64,000 bases of DNA from Vogesella margarita (lineage in GTDB: Bacteria > Pseudomonadota > Gammaproteobacteria > Burkholderiales > Chromobacteriaceae): positions 62,001-126,000 of the forward strand of contig NZ_JAQQLE010000012.1 in the NCBI RefSeq assembly GCF_028548475.1. The letters run 5' to 3'. The notes under the pieces are model-generated. The model was given only the letters and a program-made list of their open reading frames with translations, made no database searches and was not told the origin of the DNA. Of the stretch, positions 27,872 to 38,607 are shown in pieces (position 1 is the stretch's first letter; each line of letters starts with the position of its first letter). The translations under genes were made by a program, and so were the position numbers.

Positions 27872-28320
27872 TTGCAAGCTCGAAAGAACGTTGCCAACAG
27901 CAACGCGATAATGGTGAAGAAAGCAGCTGCGGATAGCAGCGGGATGGTGATAAAGCCAAACCACTCAATTACAGTGGCCGAACACGGTACGCCTTGTGAG
28001 CAAGGCTGGATGGCCTCAGGAATTACCCCAGCCACCAGTAGCAAGTGGAATGTCGCTATCAGTGCCCCAGGCACGGCCAGAGCCAGCGCATAGCGCACCA
28101 CCTTGTGATCGAAGGGAAGCAGCCCCAGCGGCAGAATCAGAACGAGGGGAAACATAAAGATGCGCTGGTACCAACACAATACGCAGGGTGGTAGCAACAT
28201 CACTTCGCCAAAAAACAGCGCCCCAAGCGTGGCAACCGTAGCCAGCAGCCAGGCGCTAAAAACCAGCAACCAGGCCGTAGGGGTTGGCCGTGCTGGTGCG
28301 GAAAGCTCCAGAGATGTCAT
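27868..28320 (-). CDS. DsbB-family disulfide bond formation protein
   Basis: 150 residues, four membrane helices. First Cys pair in LLPPCVLCWYQRI, second in IQPCSQGVPCSATVIEW, the arrangement of DsbB/BdbC quinone-linked oxidases. It would reoxidise the adjacent DsbA-like protein, with which it is translationally coupled. Confidence 0.88.
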   Translation of the reverse strand: MTSLELSAPARPTPTAWLLVFSAWLLATVATLGALFFGEVMLLPPCVLCWYQRIFMFPLVLILPLGLLPFDHKVVRYALALAVPGALIATFHLLLVAGVIPEAIQPCSQGVPCSATVIEWFGFITIPLLSAAAFFTIIALLLATFFRACK

Positions 28321-28439
28321 GAGATGGTCTTCGTCAGACGGGAAATATACCGCAGCCGGACAAGCCGGTAACGGTCAACGGAATACACGACACGATAGTT
28401 ATAGCGGCATGGGAGCCACCGCTAATCGCCTTGTGTCGA

Positions 28440-28787
28440 TCAGCAGGATGAACTACAAGCGGTAGGGGGGCGTAGAGGAGGCGCGACGGCACGTCCCGTC
28501 AGCGGGTGAGGTTCACAGGCTTGCTGCGGTGCCATTATCGCGCCCGGCAAGCGCATACTGGCAACCGGCTGCGGGCCGGCCTGCAAGGCGCAGCAATCCG
28601 CACCGACCGAGGGAGGCTCTTGTCCATCGTCTAATTTAGCGCTACCCCCTTGTCCGCAACACCGTACCGCCACATCGGTGCAGACACTGCCACCATGTGG
28701 CATGCCCATAGCTTGCAGCGATAGCAACACCAGTGCCAGGAAAAGGTAGATAAAGCGGAAGATACGCATGCGGTGGTCATCAGCCAT
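28440..28787 (-). CDS. Small secreted Cys-rich protein
   Basis: 115 residues (or 109 from the in-frame ATG at 28769). Signal peptide FRFIYLFLALVLLSLQAMG, then CTDVAVRCCGQ, DCCAL, EPHP and a terminal Arg-Pro-Pro...CSSSC. Nine cysteines. No family named; similar in plan to the small proteins at 13381 and 19355. Begins 7 bases after the zinc-ribbon gene, so co-transcribed with it. Likely a periplasmic metal-binding protein. Confidence 0.6.
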   Translation of the reverse strand: MADDHRMRIFRFIYLFLALVLLSLQAMGMPHGGSVCTDVAVRCCGQGGSAKLDDGQEPPSVGADCCALQAGPQPVASMRLPGAIMAPQQACEPHPLTGRAVAPPLRPPTACSSSC

Positions 28788-28793
28788 CAGGAA

Positions 28794-29081
28794 CTAGTCG
28801 AACAGCTCTTTCCAGAACGACTTGTGATGGCCGTGCTTGCGCTCATGGTATTCATGCTGGCGATGTTGATGGCCATGACTACCGTAAGGTTGTGGTGTTG
28901 GCGGTGCATGAAACGGCTGGGCGTTCTGGGCTGGGCGAGTGTCCCCAACCGAGCGCTCGATTATCTTGTCCAGCTCGCCGCGGTCTAACCACACACCACG
29001 ACATTGCGAACAGTAGTCGATTTCTATTCCTTGCCGTTCGGTCATGGTCAGTGTGACATCGGGACAGACTGGGCACTTCAT
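28794..29081 (-). CDS. Zinc-ribbon (zf-TFIIB) protein with His-rich tail
   Basis: 95 residues. N-terminal MKCPVCPDV and later YCSQCRGVWLDRGEL form a TFIIB-type zinc ribbon (two CxxC pairs), the linker is Pro-rich, and the C-terminus HGHQHRQHEYHERKHGHH is His-rich. The zf-TFIIB family has no settled function; in this setting the His tail suggests Zn/Cd buffering. Confidence 0.82.
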   Translation of the reverse strand: MKCPVCPDVTLTMTERQGIEIDYCSQCRGVWLDRGELDKIIERSVGDTRPAQNAQPFHAPPTPQPYGSHGHQHRQHEYHERKHGHHKSFWKELFD

Positions 29082-29227
29082 GGTAGCTCCTTGATGAGAT
29101 GACAGTTTGGCAGAACGTGTATCGGACGCTTGCGCACAGGGGTGCTACAGGTAGGGCTTGCAGTGCAATGGCGTATTGAGACCCACCACCACACCGCAGG
29201 TTCCATGAGACTGCGGCCAACCCTGGT

Positions 29228-31570
29228 TCACTTGCGCAGCAGACGCAAACCATTACCCACTACCAGCAGACTGGCACCCACATCGGCGAACACCGCCATC
29301 CACATAGTGCCCAGTCCCAACAGCGTCAGCACCAAGAATACGCTTTTGATACCCAATGCCAGCGTGATGTTCTGTACCAGCACCGCCCGGGTAGCACGCG
29401 ACAGGCGCACGAAGGTCGGAATCTTGCGCAGGTCGTCATCCATCAGCGCCACGTCGGCTGTTTCGATCGCGGTATCGGTGCCCATGGCACCCATAGCGAA
29501 GCCGATATGGGCGCGCGCCAGTGCCGGTGCGTCGTTGATGCCGTCACCTACCATACCCACGGTGCCCTCTTGTTCGAACGAGGCCACGGCCTGCAGCTTG
29601 TCCTCCGGCAGCTGGTTGCCGCGCGCCTGGTCGATACCGACTTGCTGCGCGATCGCGGCGGCGGTGTGCGGGTTGTCGCCAGTCAGCATCACCGTCTTGA
29701 CGCCCAGTTGGTGCAGCTCGGCAATGGCAGCGCGGCTGCTGTCCTTCACCGTGTCCGCCACTGCGAACAAGGCCAGCACCTGTTTGCTATCGCTCAGCAT
29801 CACGACTGTCTTGCCCTGGCGCTCCAGCACATCCAGCCTTACCTCTAACTCTGGGCTGCACAGGTCGAGCTCATGCAACAACCGGTGGTTGCCCAACGTG
29901 TAGGTAATGCCATCGATGATGCCACGCACACCGCGACCGGGCAGCGCCTCGAAGCCATCCACTGCCGCATGTGCGCCGGCCCCCAGGTTGGTCGCACGGA
30001 CAATGGCTTGCGACACCGGGTGGTCGGAGCGGCCAGCCAGGCTGGCCGCCAGGCGGCGGCAATGCTCGGCGTCCAGCGCGGCTCGCGGCTCGAAGTCGGT
30101 TTGCTCGGGTTTGCCGTGGGTGATGGTGCCAGTCTTGTCCAGCGCCAGCCAGGCCAGTTTGCGGCCCTCTTCCAGGTAGACGCCGCCCTTGATCAGAATG
30201 CCGTGGTGCGCAGCGGCGGCCAGGCCACTGACGATGGTGACCGGGGTAGAGATCACCAGCGCACACGGACAGGCGATCACTAGTAGCACCAGCGCCTTGT
30301 AAATCCAGTCATGCCAGCTGGCACCCAACAGCAGCGGCGGCAGGATGGCAAGCAGCAGAGCAATGATAAACACTGCCGGTGTGTAGACACGGGCAAACTG
30401 ATCCACGAAGCGCTGAGTCGGCGCCTTGGCACCCTGTGCCTCCTCCACCGCATGAATGATGCGCGCGAGCGTGGTGTTGTTGGCAGCGGCGGTCACCCGG
30501 TAGACAAAGGAGCCGGATTCGTTGATGGTGCCGGCGAATACCGTGTCGCCTTCGGTCTTGTCCACAGGCAGGCTCTCGCCGGTGATCGGCGCCTGGTTGA
30601 CGCTAGAACGACCGCTGACGATTTCACCATCCAACCCGATGCGCTCGCCAGGCTTGACCCGTACCATGCGGCCCACCGTTACGCTGCCGGCGTCGACTTC
30701 CTGCCAGGAACCATCCGCCTGTTGCACGGTTGCCGTTTCCGGCACCAGCTTTAGCAGACCGGAAATGGCATTACGGGCCCGATCCAGCGATTTGGCCTCG
30801 ATCAGTTCGGCAATAGTGAACAGCACCATCACCATGGCGGCCTCCGGCCATTGCCCCAGCGCCAGAGCGCCGGTGACCGCAATGCTCATCAGGGCATTGA
30901 TATTCAGATTGCCGTTGCTGATCGCCACCCAGCCCTTCTTGTAGGTTGTGACTCCGGACAAGGCCACTGCCAGAACACCAAGGCTTGCGGCCAACCAGCC
31001 GGGCAGCCCCATCCAGCTGGCAGCCTCCGATGCCAGCGCAGCCATGCCGGCCAGTGCCAATGGCCACCACGGCTTGGCTGTTTCTTGGCTAGCGGCCAAC
31101 TGACCACTGGCGTCTGGCAGTTCCGGGTGAAAACCCAGCGAACGCACCGCGTCCAGTACCGCCCCCAAAGCATCGGGGGCATGCACTACCGTCAGTACGC
31201 GCTGCATCAGGTTGAATTCCAAGCTCTTCACCGTCGCCATGCCGCCCAGCTTCTTACGGATCAGCGCTTCCTCAGTCGGGCAGTCCATCTGCATGATACG
31301 CATCGAGGTACGCACCCCGCCATCCACCATCTCTGCAGCCGCCAGACTACCGAAGCTGGCCGGCGCCGGCGCGCAGCAGGTATTAGCAGCGTGATCATGG
31401 TTGTGGCCATGGTCGTGCTCATGCTCATGCGCGGGCGCTGACTGTTGCAGCTGCCCCATGATTGGAATGATGCGGCGCTTGGGGGTTTGGCTGGTAGTCG
31501 CCTGATCCTGTGGTGTCACTCCGGTGGCAGGTTTCTTGTCATGGTGGTCGTGGTCGCAGCAGCTGGACAT
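29228..31570 (-). CDS. cadA: Cd/Zn/Pb-exporting P1B-type ATPase
   Basis: 780 residues. N-terminus rich in His/Cys (SSCCDHDHHDKK, HEHEHDHGHNHDH), then an HMA-like domain with MQMDCPTEEALI, membrane motif CPCALVISTP, DKTGTITHGKPE (phospho-Asp) and GDGINDAPAL. The DCPTEE variant and the CadR/PbrR-type regulator next door point to Cd(II)/Zn(II)/Pb(II). Start at 31570 has GGAG upstream. Transcribed away from cadR through the shared operator at 31603-31633. Confidence 0.92.
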   Translation of the reverse strand: MSSCCDHDHHDKKPATGVTPQDQATTSQTPKRRIIPIMGQLQQSAPAHEHEHDHGHNHDHAANTCCAPAPASFGSLAAAEMVDGGVRTSMRIMQMDCPTEEALIRKKLGGMATVKSLEFNLMQRVLTVVHAPDALGAVLDAVRSLGFHPELPDASGQLAASQETAKPWWPLALAGMAALASEAASWMGLPGWLAASLGVLAVALSGVTTYKKGWVAISNGNLNINALMSIAVTGALALGQWPEAAMVMVLFTIAELIEAKSLDRARNAISGLLKLVPETATVQQADGSWQEVDAGSVTVGRMVRVKPGERIGLDGEIVSGRSSVNQAPITGESLPVDKTEGDTVFAGTINESGSFVYRVTAAANNTTLARIIHAVEEAQGAKAPTQRFVDQFARVYTPAVFIIALLLAILPPLLLGASWHDWIYKALVLLVIACPCALVISTPVTIVSGLAAAAHHGILIKGGVYLEEGRKLAWLALDKTGTITHGKPEQTDFEPRAALDAEHCRRLAASLAGRSDHPVSQAIVRATNLGAGAHAAVDGFEALPGRGVRGIIDGITYTLGNHRLLHELDLCSPELEVRLDVLERQGKTVVMLSDSKQVLALFAVADTVKDSSRAAIAELHQLGVKTVMLTGDNPHTAAAIAQQVGIDQARGNQLPEDKLQAVASFEQEGTVGMVGDGINDAPALARAHIGFAMGAMGTDTAIETADVALMDDDLRKIPTFVRLSRATRAVLVQNITLALGIKSVFLVLTLLGLGTMWMAVFADVGASLLVVGNGLRLLRK

Positions 31571-31602
31571 GGTGGAACTCCGTTTTTCGTCGTATGCTTG
31601 GC

Positions 31603-31633
31603 ATTGAACACCCTAAAGTAACTACAGGGTCAA
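31603..31633 (-). promoter_or_regulatory. MerR-type promoter/operator of cadA
   Basis: On the minus strand: -35 TTGACC (31633-31628), 19-base spacer, -10 TTCAAT (31608-31603). The spacer contains the dyad ACCCT-N11-AGGGT (31610-31630). The overlong 19-base spacer with a central dyad is the hallmark of promoters activated by MerR-family regulators; CadR is encoded divergently 18 bases away. Confidence 0.85.
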
Positions 31634-31650
31634 GCGGAGAAAGGTACAGC

Positions 31651-32142
31651 ATGCAAATCGGTGAGTTGGCGAAACAGGCCGGCTGTCCCGTCGAGACGGT
31701 GCGCTATTACGAGCGCGAAGGTCTACTACACGCGGCAGTGCGTAACGAAAGTAATAACTATCGGCAGTACAACCTCAGCCACCTCGACCGGCTGACCTTC
31801 ATCCGTCGCTGCCGCTCACTAGACATGACCCATGGTGAGATCTGGGCCTTACTGGACGCCCGCCAGCAACCGGATGCCAGTTGCGAATCCATCAACGAGC
31901 TGATCGACACCCACCTACTGCACGTACAGGCACGGATGACCGAACTGCGGGCACTGGAGGGCCAACTGATCGACTTGCGTAGCCAGTGCCATGCCGCACG
32001 AGCTACCCGCGACTGCGGTATCCTGCGCGAGCTCGACCACCCGGGCGATACCGCCTGGCGCAGCCCGGCGCTGACACATAGCCACGTTTCCGGCAGCCAC
32101 AGCAGCAGCGATGCTCATAACCACGGGGAAAAGCAAAAATGA
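31651..32142 (+). CDS. cadR: Cd(II)/Pb(II)-responsive MerR-family regulator
   Basis: 163 residues from the ATG at 31651 (GGAGAAAGG upstream). MerR winged helix (MQIGELAKQAGCPVETVRYY), then the CadR/PbrR metal-binding cysteines: DASCESINELID, LRSQCHAAR and RDCGILREL. His-rich C-terminal tail (SHVSGSHSSSDAHNHG). Would activate cadA when Cd, Pb or Zn is bound. Overlaps the downstream transporter gene by 4 bases. Confidence 0.92.
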   Translation: MQIGELAKQAGCPVETVRYYEREGLLHAAVRNESNNYRQYNLSHLDRLTFIRRCRSLDMTHGEIWALLDARQQPDASCESINELIDTHLLHVQARMTELRALEGQLIDLRSQCHAARATRDCGILRELDHPGDTAWRSPALTHSHVSGSHSSSDAHNHGEKQK

Positions 32143-33194
32143 AAGCTCTGGATTTTTCTCCGTCGGTACTCGCTGCACTGGGCGCGGCGGCACTGTTCGG
32201 CGCCAGCACCCCACTGGCCAAACTGCTGGTGGACGGGTTATCACCCTTCCTGCTGGCCGGTCTGCTTTACCTCGGTAGCGGCCTGGGGCTGAGCCTAGTC
32301 CGCCTGATACGTGACCGAGGCTGGAAGCCTACCGGACTGCCAGCCGCAGAGTGGCCTTGGCTGCTGGGCGCGATTGCCTCCGGCGGGATCGCGGGCCCGG
32401 TGCTGTTGATGGCGGGCCTGGCGCAAACCAGTGCTGCTACGGCCTCCCTACTGCTCAATCTGGAAGCCGTCCTGACCGCGGTGTTGGCTTGGGTGGTGTT
32501 CCGGGAAAATGCTGACCGCCGCATCGTGCTGGGAATGGTGTTAATCGTAGCCGGCGGTGTGCTGCTGAGTGTTCCTGCCTCGGGCGAGGCCACCACCGAC
32601 CTCGCCGGTCCTGTACTGATTGCTGCGGCCTGCCTAGCTTGGGCAGTGGATAACAACCTGACGCGCAAGGTGTCGGCCAGTGATGCCCTGTTTATCGCCA
32701 GTACCAAGGGACTGGTGGCAAGCGCGGCCAACCTCGGCATGGCACTGTTCCTCGGCGCCAGCCTACCGGCGACATCCATCCTGCTACCGGCCATGCTGGT
32801 GGGCTTTCTCGGTTATGGAGTGAGCTTGGTGTTGTTCGTGCTGGCATTGCGCGGCCTAGGCGCGGCGCGTACCGGCGCCTACTTCTCTACCGCGCCATTC
32901 ATCGGTGCCGCCCTAGCCATTCTGCTACTGGGTGAGTCCACATCGCTGTCATTCTGGCTGGCCAGCGCCCTGATGGCCGCCGGGGTGTGGCTACACCTGA
33001 CTGAACGACATGAGCACGAGCACAGCCATGAGGCGCTGGAACACCATCATCGCCATCTGCATGACGCTCATCACCAGCATGCGCACGACTTCGAATGGGA
33101 CGGCCGTGAGCCGCATGCACATCCACATCAGCATCCCGCCCTGACGCACAAGCATGCGCATTATCCGGATATCCACCACCGCCACAAACATTGA
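32139..33194 (+). CDS. EamA/DMT-family transporter with long His-rich tail
   Basis: 351 residues: ten membrane helices in two EamA halves (start ALGAAALFGASTPLAKLL), then a cytoplasm- or periplasm-facing tail of about 65 residues with roughly 25 His. DMT/EamA proteins usually export metabolites. The tail, and the 4-base overlap with cadR, suggest metal (Zn/Cd/Pb) transport or metal-gated activity; this is inference. Confidence 0.85.
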   Translation: MKALDFSPSVLAALGAAALFGASTPLAKLLVDGLSPFLLAGLLYLGSGLGLSLVRLIRDRGWKPTGLPAAEWPWLLGAIASGGIAGPVLLMAGLAQTSAATASLLLNLEAVLTAVLAWVVFRENADRRIVLGMVLIVAGGVLLSVPASGEATTDLAGPVLIAAACLAWAVDNNLTRKVSASDALFIASTKGLVASAANLGMALFLGASLPATSILLPAMLVGFLGYGVSLVLFVLALRGLGAARTGAYFSTAPFIGAALAILLLGESTSLSFWLASALMAAGVWLHLTERHEHEHSHEALEHHHRHLHDAHHQHAHDFEWDGREPHAHPHQHPALTHKHAHYPDIHHRHKH

Positions 33195-33612
33195 TGACGC
33201 TGGGTAACACCTGCGACCTCCCACCCTACCCGGGCAGCTGGCCATAACGGCACAAGTTATGGTGCAGCTGTGCTCCACAAACAAAAATTGCTACCCACTC
33301 CGCCATGTTTTTTCGCAAGAAAACGGCGTCAAATGCTGACTGACTAGAAACCGACCAGACCGGCAATCCTGTAGATGGGGTCGCGGTGGACTCCAGCAGC
33401 TCCTGAGTTTCAGGCTGAGACGATGGACTCACTCTTGGAGCTCTCTCCGAGCTGTACGGCCAGTTGATCAGCGGGAATGTTAATCGCCTCTCAATGTGGC
33501 CCGCGACGAACGCCTCTACCAATCAGATATCGAGATGGTCAACCCTCACCATGCGAGACGCGTTCGCACGGTGTTTGTGGTTCCACAAAGGCAACTGAGT
33601 TGTTGCTCTCGT
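33195..33612. other. Intergenic region without recognisable genes
   Basis: 418 bases between the EamA transporter and the MFS gene. The open frame on the minus strand (33226-33522) has no start context or family features I know. It may be the scar of a former insertion. Confidence 0.5.
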
Positions 33613-34857
33613 TCACCCTGTTCCTCTCGTAAAAGTTTCAGTCATGCGCACTGCCGAGATCAGCCCTGATAGTAAGGTCAGTGCCGCCACCAGCCACATG
33701 GCCGGCACCAGGCCAAACAGGTCGGCAGTGATGCCAGCCAACAGCGCGCCTACTGCGTAGCCAAGGTCACGCCAGAAACGGTATACGCCGACAGCAGAGG
33801 CACGCCAAGAGGGGTGAGCCACGTCACCGATTGCGGCAAGCAACGTTGGGTAGACCATTGCCGTTCCGAGACCAAGCAACACCGCCCCCAGTCCAAAAGT
33901 CATGAAGTCTGCTGTCAGCGCAGTCACGGCGATACCCCCGGCCTGCAGCCACATCCCCCATACGATCAGCCACTTGCGGCCGATTTTGTCCGATAGCGCA
34001 CCGGTAAAGATCTGTGAAGCACCCCAGACGGCTGGATAGATCGCAGCAAGGAGGCCAATTTGCACCAGGGTCATGCCCGCTGCGGCGAAAACCAGAGGAA
34101 ACAGACCCCAAGCCATGCCGTCATTCAGGTTGTTGACGAGTCCCGCCTGGCTGACGCTGGAGAGATTGCAATCGGTCAGCGAGGTACGGCGGAATATCTC
34201 GCCTTGAGTAAGCCTGCTCTCGCCGGTCTCTGGATGGTGTGTACGCAGTTCATGCGCCACGTAATGCCGGGTTTCTCGAACCACAAATACAGAAAGCAGC
34301 AAACCAATCACGACGTAGACAACCCCTAAATAGAACGGCTCGGGCCTGAGTCCGAAACGAGCAGCGAACCAGCCGGTGGCCAGTGCACTACTCGCCACGG
34401 CGAAATAGCCGGCAAACTCGTTGAGCCCCATTGCCAGACCCCGCTGTTTCGGACCGACCAAGTCGATCTTCATAATCACCGTGGTGGACCAGGTCAGCCC
34501 TTGGCTCATGCCCAACAGCACGTTGGCCCCGACCACCCAGTTCCAGTCCGGCGCCCACATCAGGACAAATGGCACCGGGATGGCGGTCAGCCATCCCGCC
34601 ACCAGCACCTGCTTGCGGCCAAAACGGTCGGAAAAATGTCCAGCGAAATAGTTTGTCAATGCCTTGGAGACGCCAAACACCACGATGAAGGAGAGAATCG
34701 CTGTCCGCGCTGCGATGTGAAACTCCTGCTCGGCAATGGCCGGCAGAATGCTGCGCTCAAGCCCCACCATTGCACCGACAAAGGCATTGACGAGCACCAG
34801 CAGCGAGAATTGACCGAGATTCTCACGCAGCCCGAGGCGGATAGACATCGTGTGCAT
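33613..34857 (-). CDS. MFS transporter, substrate unknown
   Basis: 414 residues, 12 predicted helices. MFS motif A in GHFSDRFGRKQVLVAG (loop 2-3) and the matching ALSDKIGRKWLIVWG in the second half. Two ATGs (34857 and 34848) are possible; GGGAGG lies upstream of both. Three bases after its start lies the stop of the truncated metallohydrolase gene, so both are one operon. The pair MFS transporter plus persulfide-dioxygenase-like MBL protein recurs in environmental bacteria, hinting at sulfur-compound export. Confidence 0.85.
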   Translation of the reverse strand: MHTMSIRLGLRENLGQFSLLVLVNAFVGAMVGLERSILPAIAEQEFHIAARTAILSFIVVFGVSKALTNYFAGHFSDRFGRKQVLVAGWLTAIPVPFVLMWAPDWNWVVGANVLLGMSQGLTWSTTVIMKIDLVGPKQRGLAMGLNEFAGYFAVASSALATGWFAARFGLRPEPFYLGVVYVVIGLLLSVFVVRETRHYVAHELRTHHPETGESRLTQGEIFRRTSLTDCNLSSVSQAGLVNNLNDGMAWGLFPLVFAAAGMTLVQIGLLAAIYPAVWGASQIFTGALSDKIGRKWLIVWGMWLQAGGIAVTALTADFMTFGLGAVLLGLGTAMVYPTLLAAIGDVAHPSWRASAVGVYRFWRDLGYAVGALLAGITADLFGLVPAMWLVAALTLLSGLISAVRMTETFTRGTG

Positions 34858-34860
34858 GCC

Positions 34861-35460
34861 TCAGCCTCCCAGACCCAGATTGGCCCGCACCATGGCGTCC
34901 ATATCGACAGGACGAGGCGGAATTTCATTGGTCAGGTAGTCGACGAAAGCCGCTTTACCCATGGTCAGAGCGGGGTTCCAGCGTTTCTCGAAACCGAGGG
35001 CCGATGATGGCTTGCCCGACAAGCCAGCACCACAGACGCTACCGGCCTGATGCCCCGGATAGATTTCCAATTCACCCGGTAACGTCAGCAGCTTGCCATG
35101 CAGACTGTCGTACAACGTACCGGCCATTTCTACTTCCCGCCCCGCCAAATCGGGGCGTCCCGCCGCTCCGACGAATAAGGTGTCGCCGGTGATCACGAAC
35201 CAGGGCGCCTCGCCACGACGCGCATCGGTGACCAGCAGACAGACTCTGTCCGGAGTATGGCCCGGCGTGTGCAGCACCTTGATCTTGACGTTACCCACAT
35301 CCAGCAACTGACCGTCGCACAAGAACTCGAACTCATACTTCATCAGCACCTGGTCGGACTCATGCAGAAAGTACGAGTGCATCTGCACGCTGGGCCAACT
35401 CGCACAGTCGAAGAAGTAGGACAAAGTAGATTCCTTGGTTGCCAGTTGCTTGAAAAGCAT
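34861..35460 (-). pseudogene. Persulfide-dioxygenase-like MBL protein with internal deletion
   Basis: 199 residues, in frame throughout. It starts like the Blh/ETHE1 group (MLFKQLATKESTLSYFFDCAS) and continues normally from LHESDQ to the end (VLHTPGHTPDRV, FVITGDTLFVGAAGRPDLAG, ELEIYPGHQAG). The piece in between is shortened by about 50 residues, and this is where the metal-binding THVHADH motif belongs. It therefore has the later His and Asp ligands but not the HxHxDH motif, and should be unable to hold the iron normally. Probably inactive; a different function cannot be excluded. Confidence 0.75.
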
Positions 35461-35597
35461 TATTGACCCCTTCTCAGAAAATCAGACCCTTGTCTGCCTC
35501 AGCGGTCCACTTGGCAAATTGTGCGAGTGTCGAGTGCTTAGCGCCTTCAACCAATAACAACGAAATCTGCCCTGTACGTCTATGCCGGTGCCACATA

Positions 35598-35635
35598 GGG
35601 GCCGTCTCAGAAAACAGAAAATAAAGCACGCTAAG
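35598..35635. mobile_element. 38-bp terminal inverted repeat of a Tn21/Tn501-type transposon
   Basis: Starts GGGGCCGTCTCAGAAAACAG and ends ...GCACGCTAAG; from memory of the Tn21/Tn501 repeat it differs at only two of 38 positions. It lies at the merR end of the mercury module, as in Tn501. The stop codon of merR (35631-35633) is inside it. No second copy and no tnpA/tnpR are present in the window, so the transposon is a remnant. Confidence 0.9.
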
Positions 35636-36086
35636 GCGTAGTCACCCCGTGACCACCCTGCACCGACACTGCGAGGTTCGTTCCATCTTGCAGTGACGCA
35701 ATCATCGGGCAGGAAACATTTCCCTTTCGCGCATGGCAGGCACATACCAGATCAGACAGCACGGCCTCCATGCGTGCCAAGTCGGCCATTTTCTCGCGCA
35801 CGTCCTTGAGCTTGTGCTCGGCCAGGCTACTGGCTTCCTCACAATGGGTTCCATCTTCCAGCCGCAGCAGTTCGGCGATTTCATTCAGACTGAAGCCCAG
35901 CCGCTGGGCCGATTTCACGAACCGCACCCGCGTTACATCCGCCTCGCCATAGCGGCGGATACTGCCATAGGGCTTGTCCGGCTCCGGCAACAAGCCCTTG
36001 CGTTGGTAGAACCGAATGGTCTCTACATTGACCCCAGCGGCCTTAGCGAAGGCACCGATGGTCAGGTTCTCCAGAATGTTTTTCAT
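35631..36086 (-). CDS. merR: Mercury-responsive regulator MerR
   Basis: 151 residues. Winged helix [19 protein letters not shown] and the three Hg-binding cysteines in [21 protein letters not shown]. Very close to Tn21/Tn501 MerR, but the last 20 residues differ (from NLAVSVQGG on), because the frame runs into the transposon end. Represses and, with Hg(II), activates the divergent merTPA promoter at 36092-36122. Confidence 0.95.
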   Translation of the reverse strand: MKNILENLTIGAFAKAAGVNVETIRFYQRKGLLPEPDKPYGSIRRYGEADVTRVRFVKSAQRLGFSLNEIAELLRLEDGTHCEEASSLAEHKLKDVREKMADLARMEAVLSDLVCACHARKGNVSCPMIASLQDGTNLAVSVQGGHGVTTP

Positions 36087-36091
36087 ACCAG

Positions 36092-36122
36092 TTGACTCCG
36101 TACATAACTACGGAACTAAGGT
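36092..36122 (+). promoter_or_regulatory. merT promoter and MerR operator
   Basis: -35 TTGACT (36092-36097), 19-base spacer, -10 TAAGGT (36117-36122). The spacer holds the dyad CCGTACATAACTACGG, nearly the Tn501 mer operator. It overlaps the divergent merR promoter. Confidence 0.92.
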
Positions 36123-36157
36123 TACATTACCAATCCCCGATTCGAAAGGAAAAGCGC

Positions 36158-36508
36158 ATGTCTGAGCCGCAAAACGGGCGCGGCGCCCTCTTTACCGGCG
36201 GGCTGGCCGCCATTCTCGCTTCCACTTGCTGCCTGGGGCCGCTAGCTCTGATCACCTTGGGGTTCAGCGGCGCCTGGATCGCCAACTTGACGGTGTTGGA
36301 ACCCTATCGCCCCATCTTTATCGGCGTGGCGCTGGTGGCGCTTTTCTTCGCCTGGCGGCGCATTTACCGACCGGCGCAAGCCTGCAAACCGGGGGATGTG
36401 TGTGCGCCCCCACAGGTACGCAGCACCTACAAATTCATGTTCTGGGTGGTCGCCACGATGGTACTGGTTGCACTTGGATTTCCTTACGTCATGCCATTTT
36501 TCTATTGA
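36158..36508 (+). CDS. merT: Mercuric ion transporter MerT
   Basis: 116 residues, usual length. Three membrane helices; Cys pair in the first (LASTCCLGPLAL) and second Cys pair in the cytoplasmic loop (QACKPGDVCAPP). Moves Hg(II) from MerP into the cytoplasm for MerA. The start at 36158 follows AAAGGAAAAGC. Confidence 0.95.
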   Translation: MSEPQNGRGALFTGGLAAILASTCCLGPLALITLGFSGAWIANLTVLEPYRPIFIGVALVALFFAWRRIYRPAQACKPGDVCAPPQVRSTYKFMFWVVATMVLVALGFPYVMPFFY

Positions 36509-36523
36509 TAACAGGAGTTCATC

Positions 36524-36823
36524 ATGAAAACGCAAGCCTCAAAGCAAGCCAAAAAACTGTTTGCCTCCCTCGCCCTCGCTGCTGTTGTTGCACCCGTGTG
36601 GGCCGCCCCCCAGACCGTCACGCTGTCCGTACCCGGCATGACTTGCTCCGCCTGCCCGATCACCGTCAAGAAGGCGATTTCCAAGGTCGAAGGCGTCAGT
36701 AAAGTTGTCGTGACCTTCGAGAAGCGCGAAGCGGTCGTCACCTTCGATGATGCCAAGACCAGCGTGCAGAAGCTGACCAAGGCAACCGAGGACGCGGGCT
36801 ATCCGTCCAGCGTCAAGCAGTGA
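36524..36823 (+). CDS. merP: Periplasmic mercury-binding protein MerP
   Basis: 99 residues: signal peptide (LFASLALAAVVAPVWA) and one HMA domain with GMTCSACPITVKKA. Captures Hg(II) in the periplasm and passes it to MerT. Slightly longer at the N-terminus than the usual 91 residues. Confidence 0.95.
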   Translation: MKTQASKQAKKLFASLALAAVVAPVWAAPQTVTLSVPGMTCSACPITVKKAISKVEGVSKVVVTFEKREAVVTFDDAKTSVQKLTKATEDAGYPSSVKQ

Positions 36824-36885
36824 ACCACTGAAAACGGCACTGCAGCACATCTGACGCCATGGCCTGCTGGTGCCACAAACGATAA

Positions 36886-38583
<1,698 letters not shown>

Positions 38584-38607
38584 CCGCATCTCATAGGGCA
38601 GGATTGC

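Noticed and set aside
33226..33522. 98-residue frame as a transposase or hypothetical gene
   Set aside because: No ribosome site, no motif, and composition unlike its neighbours.
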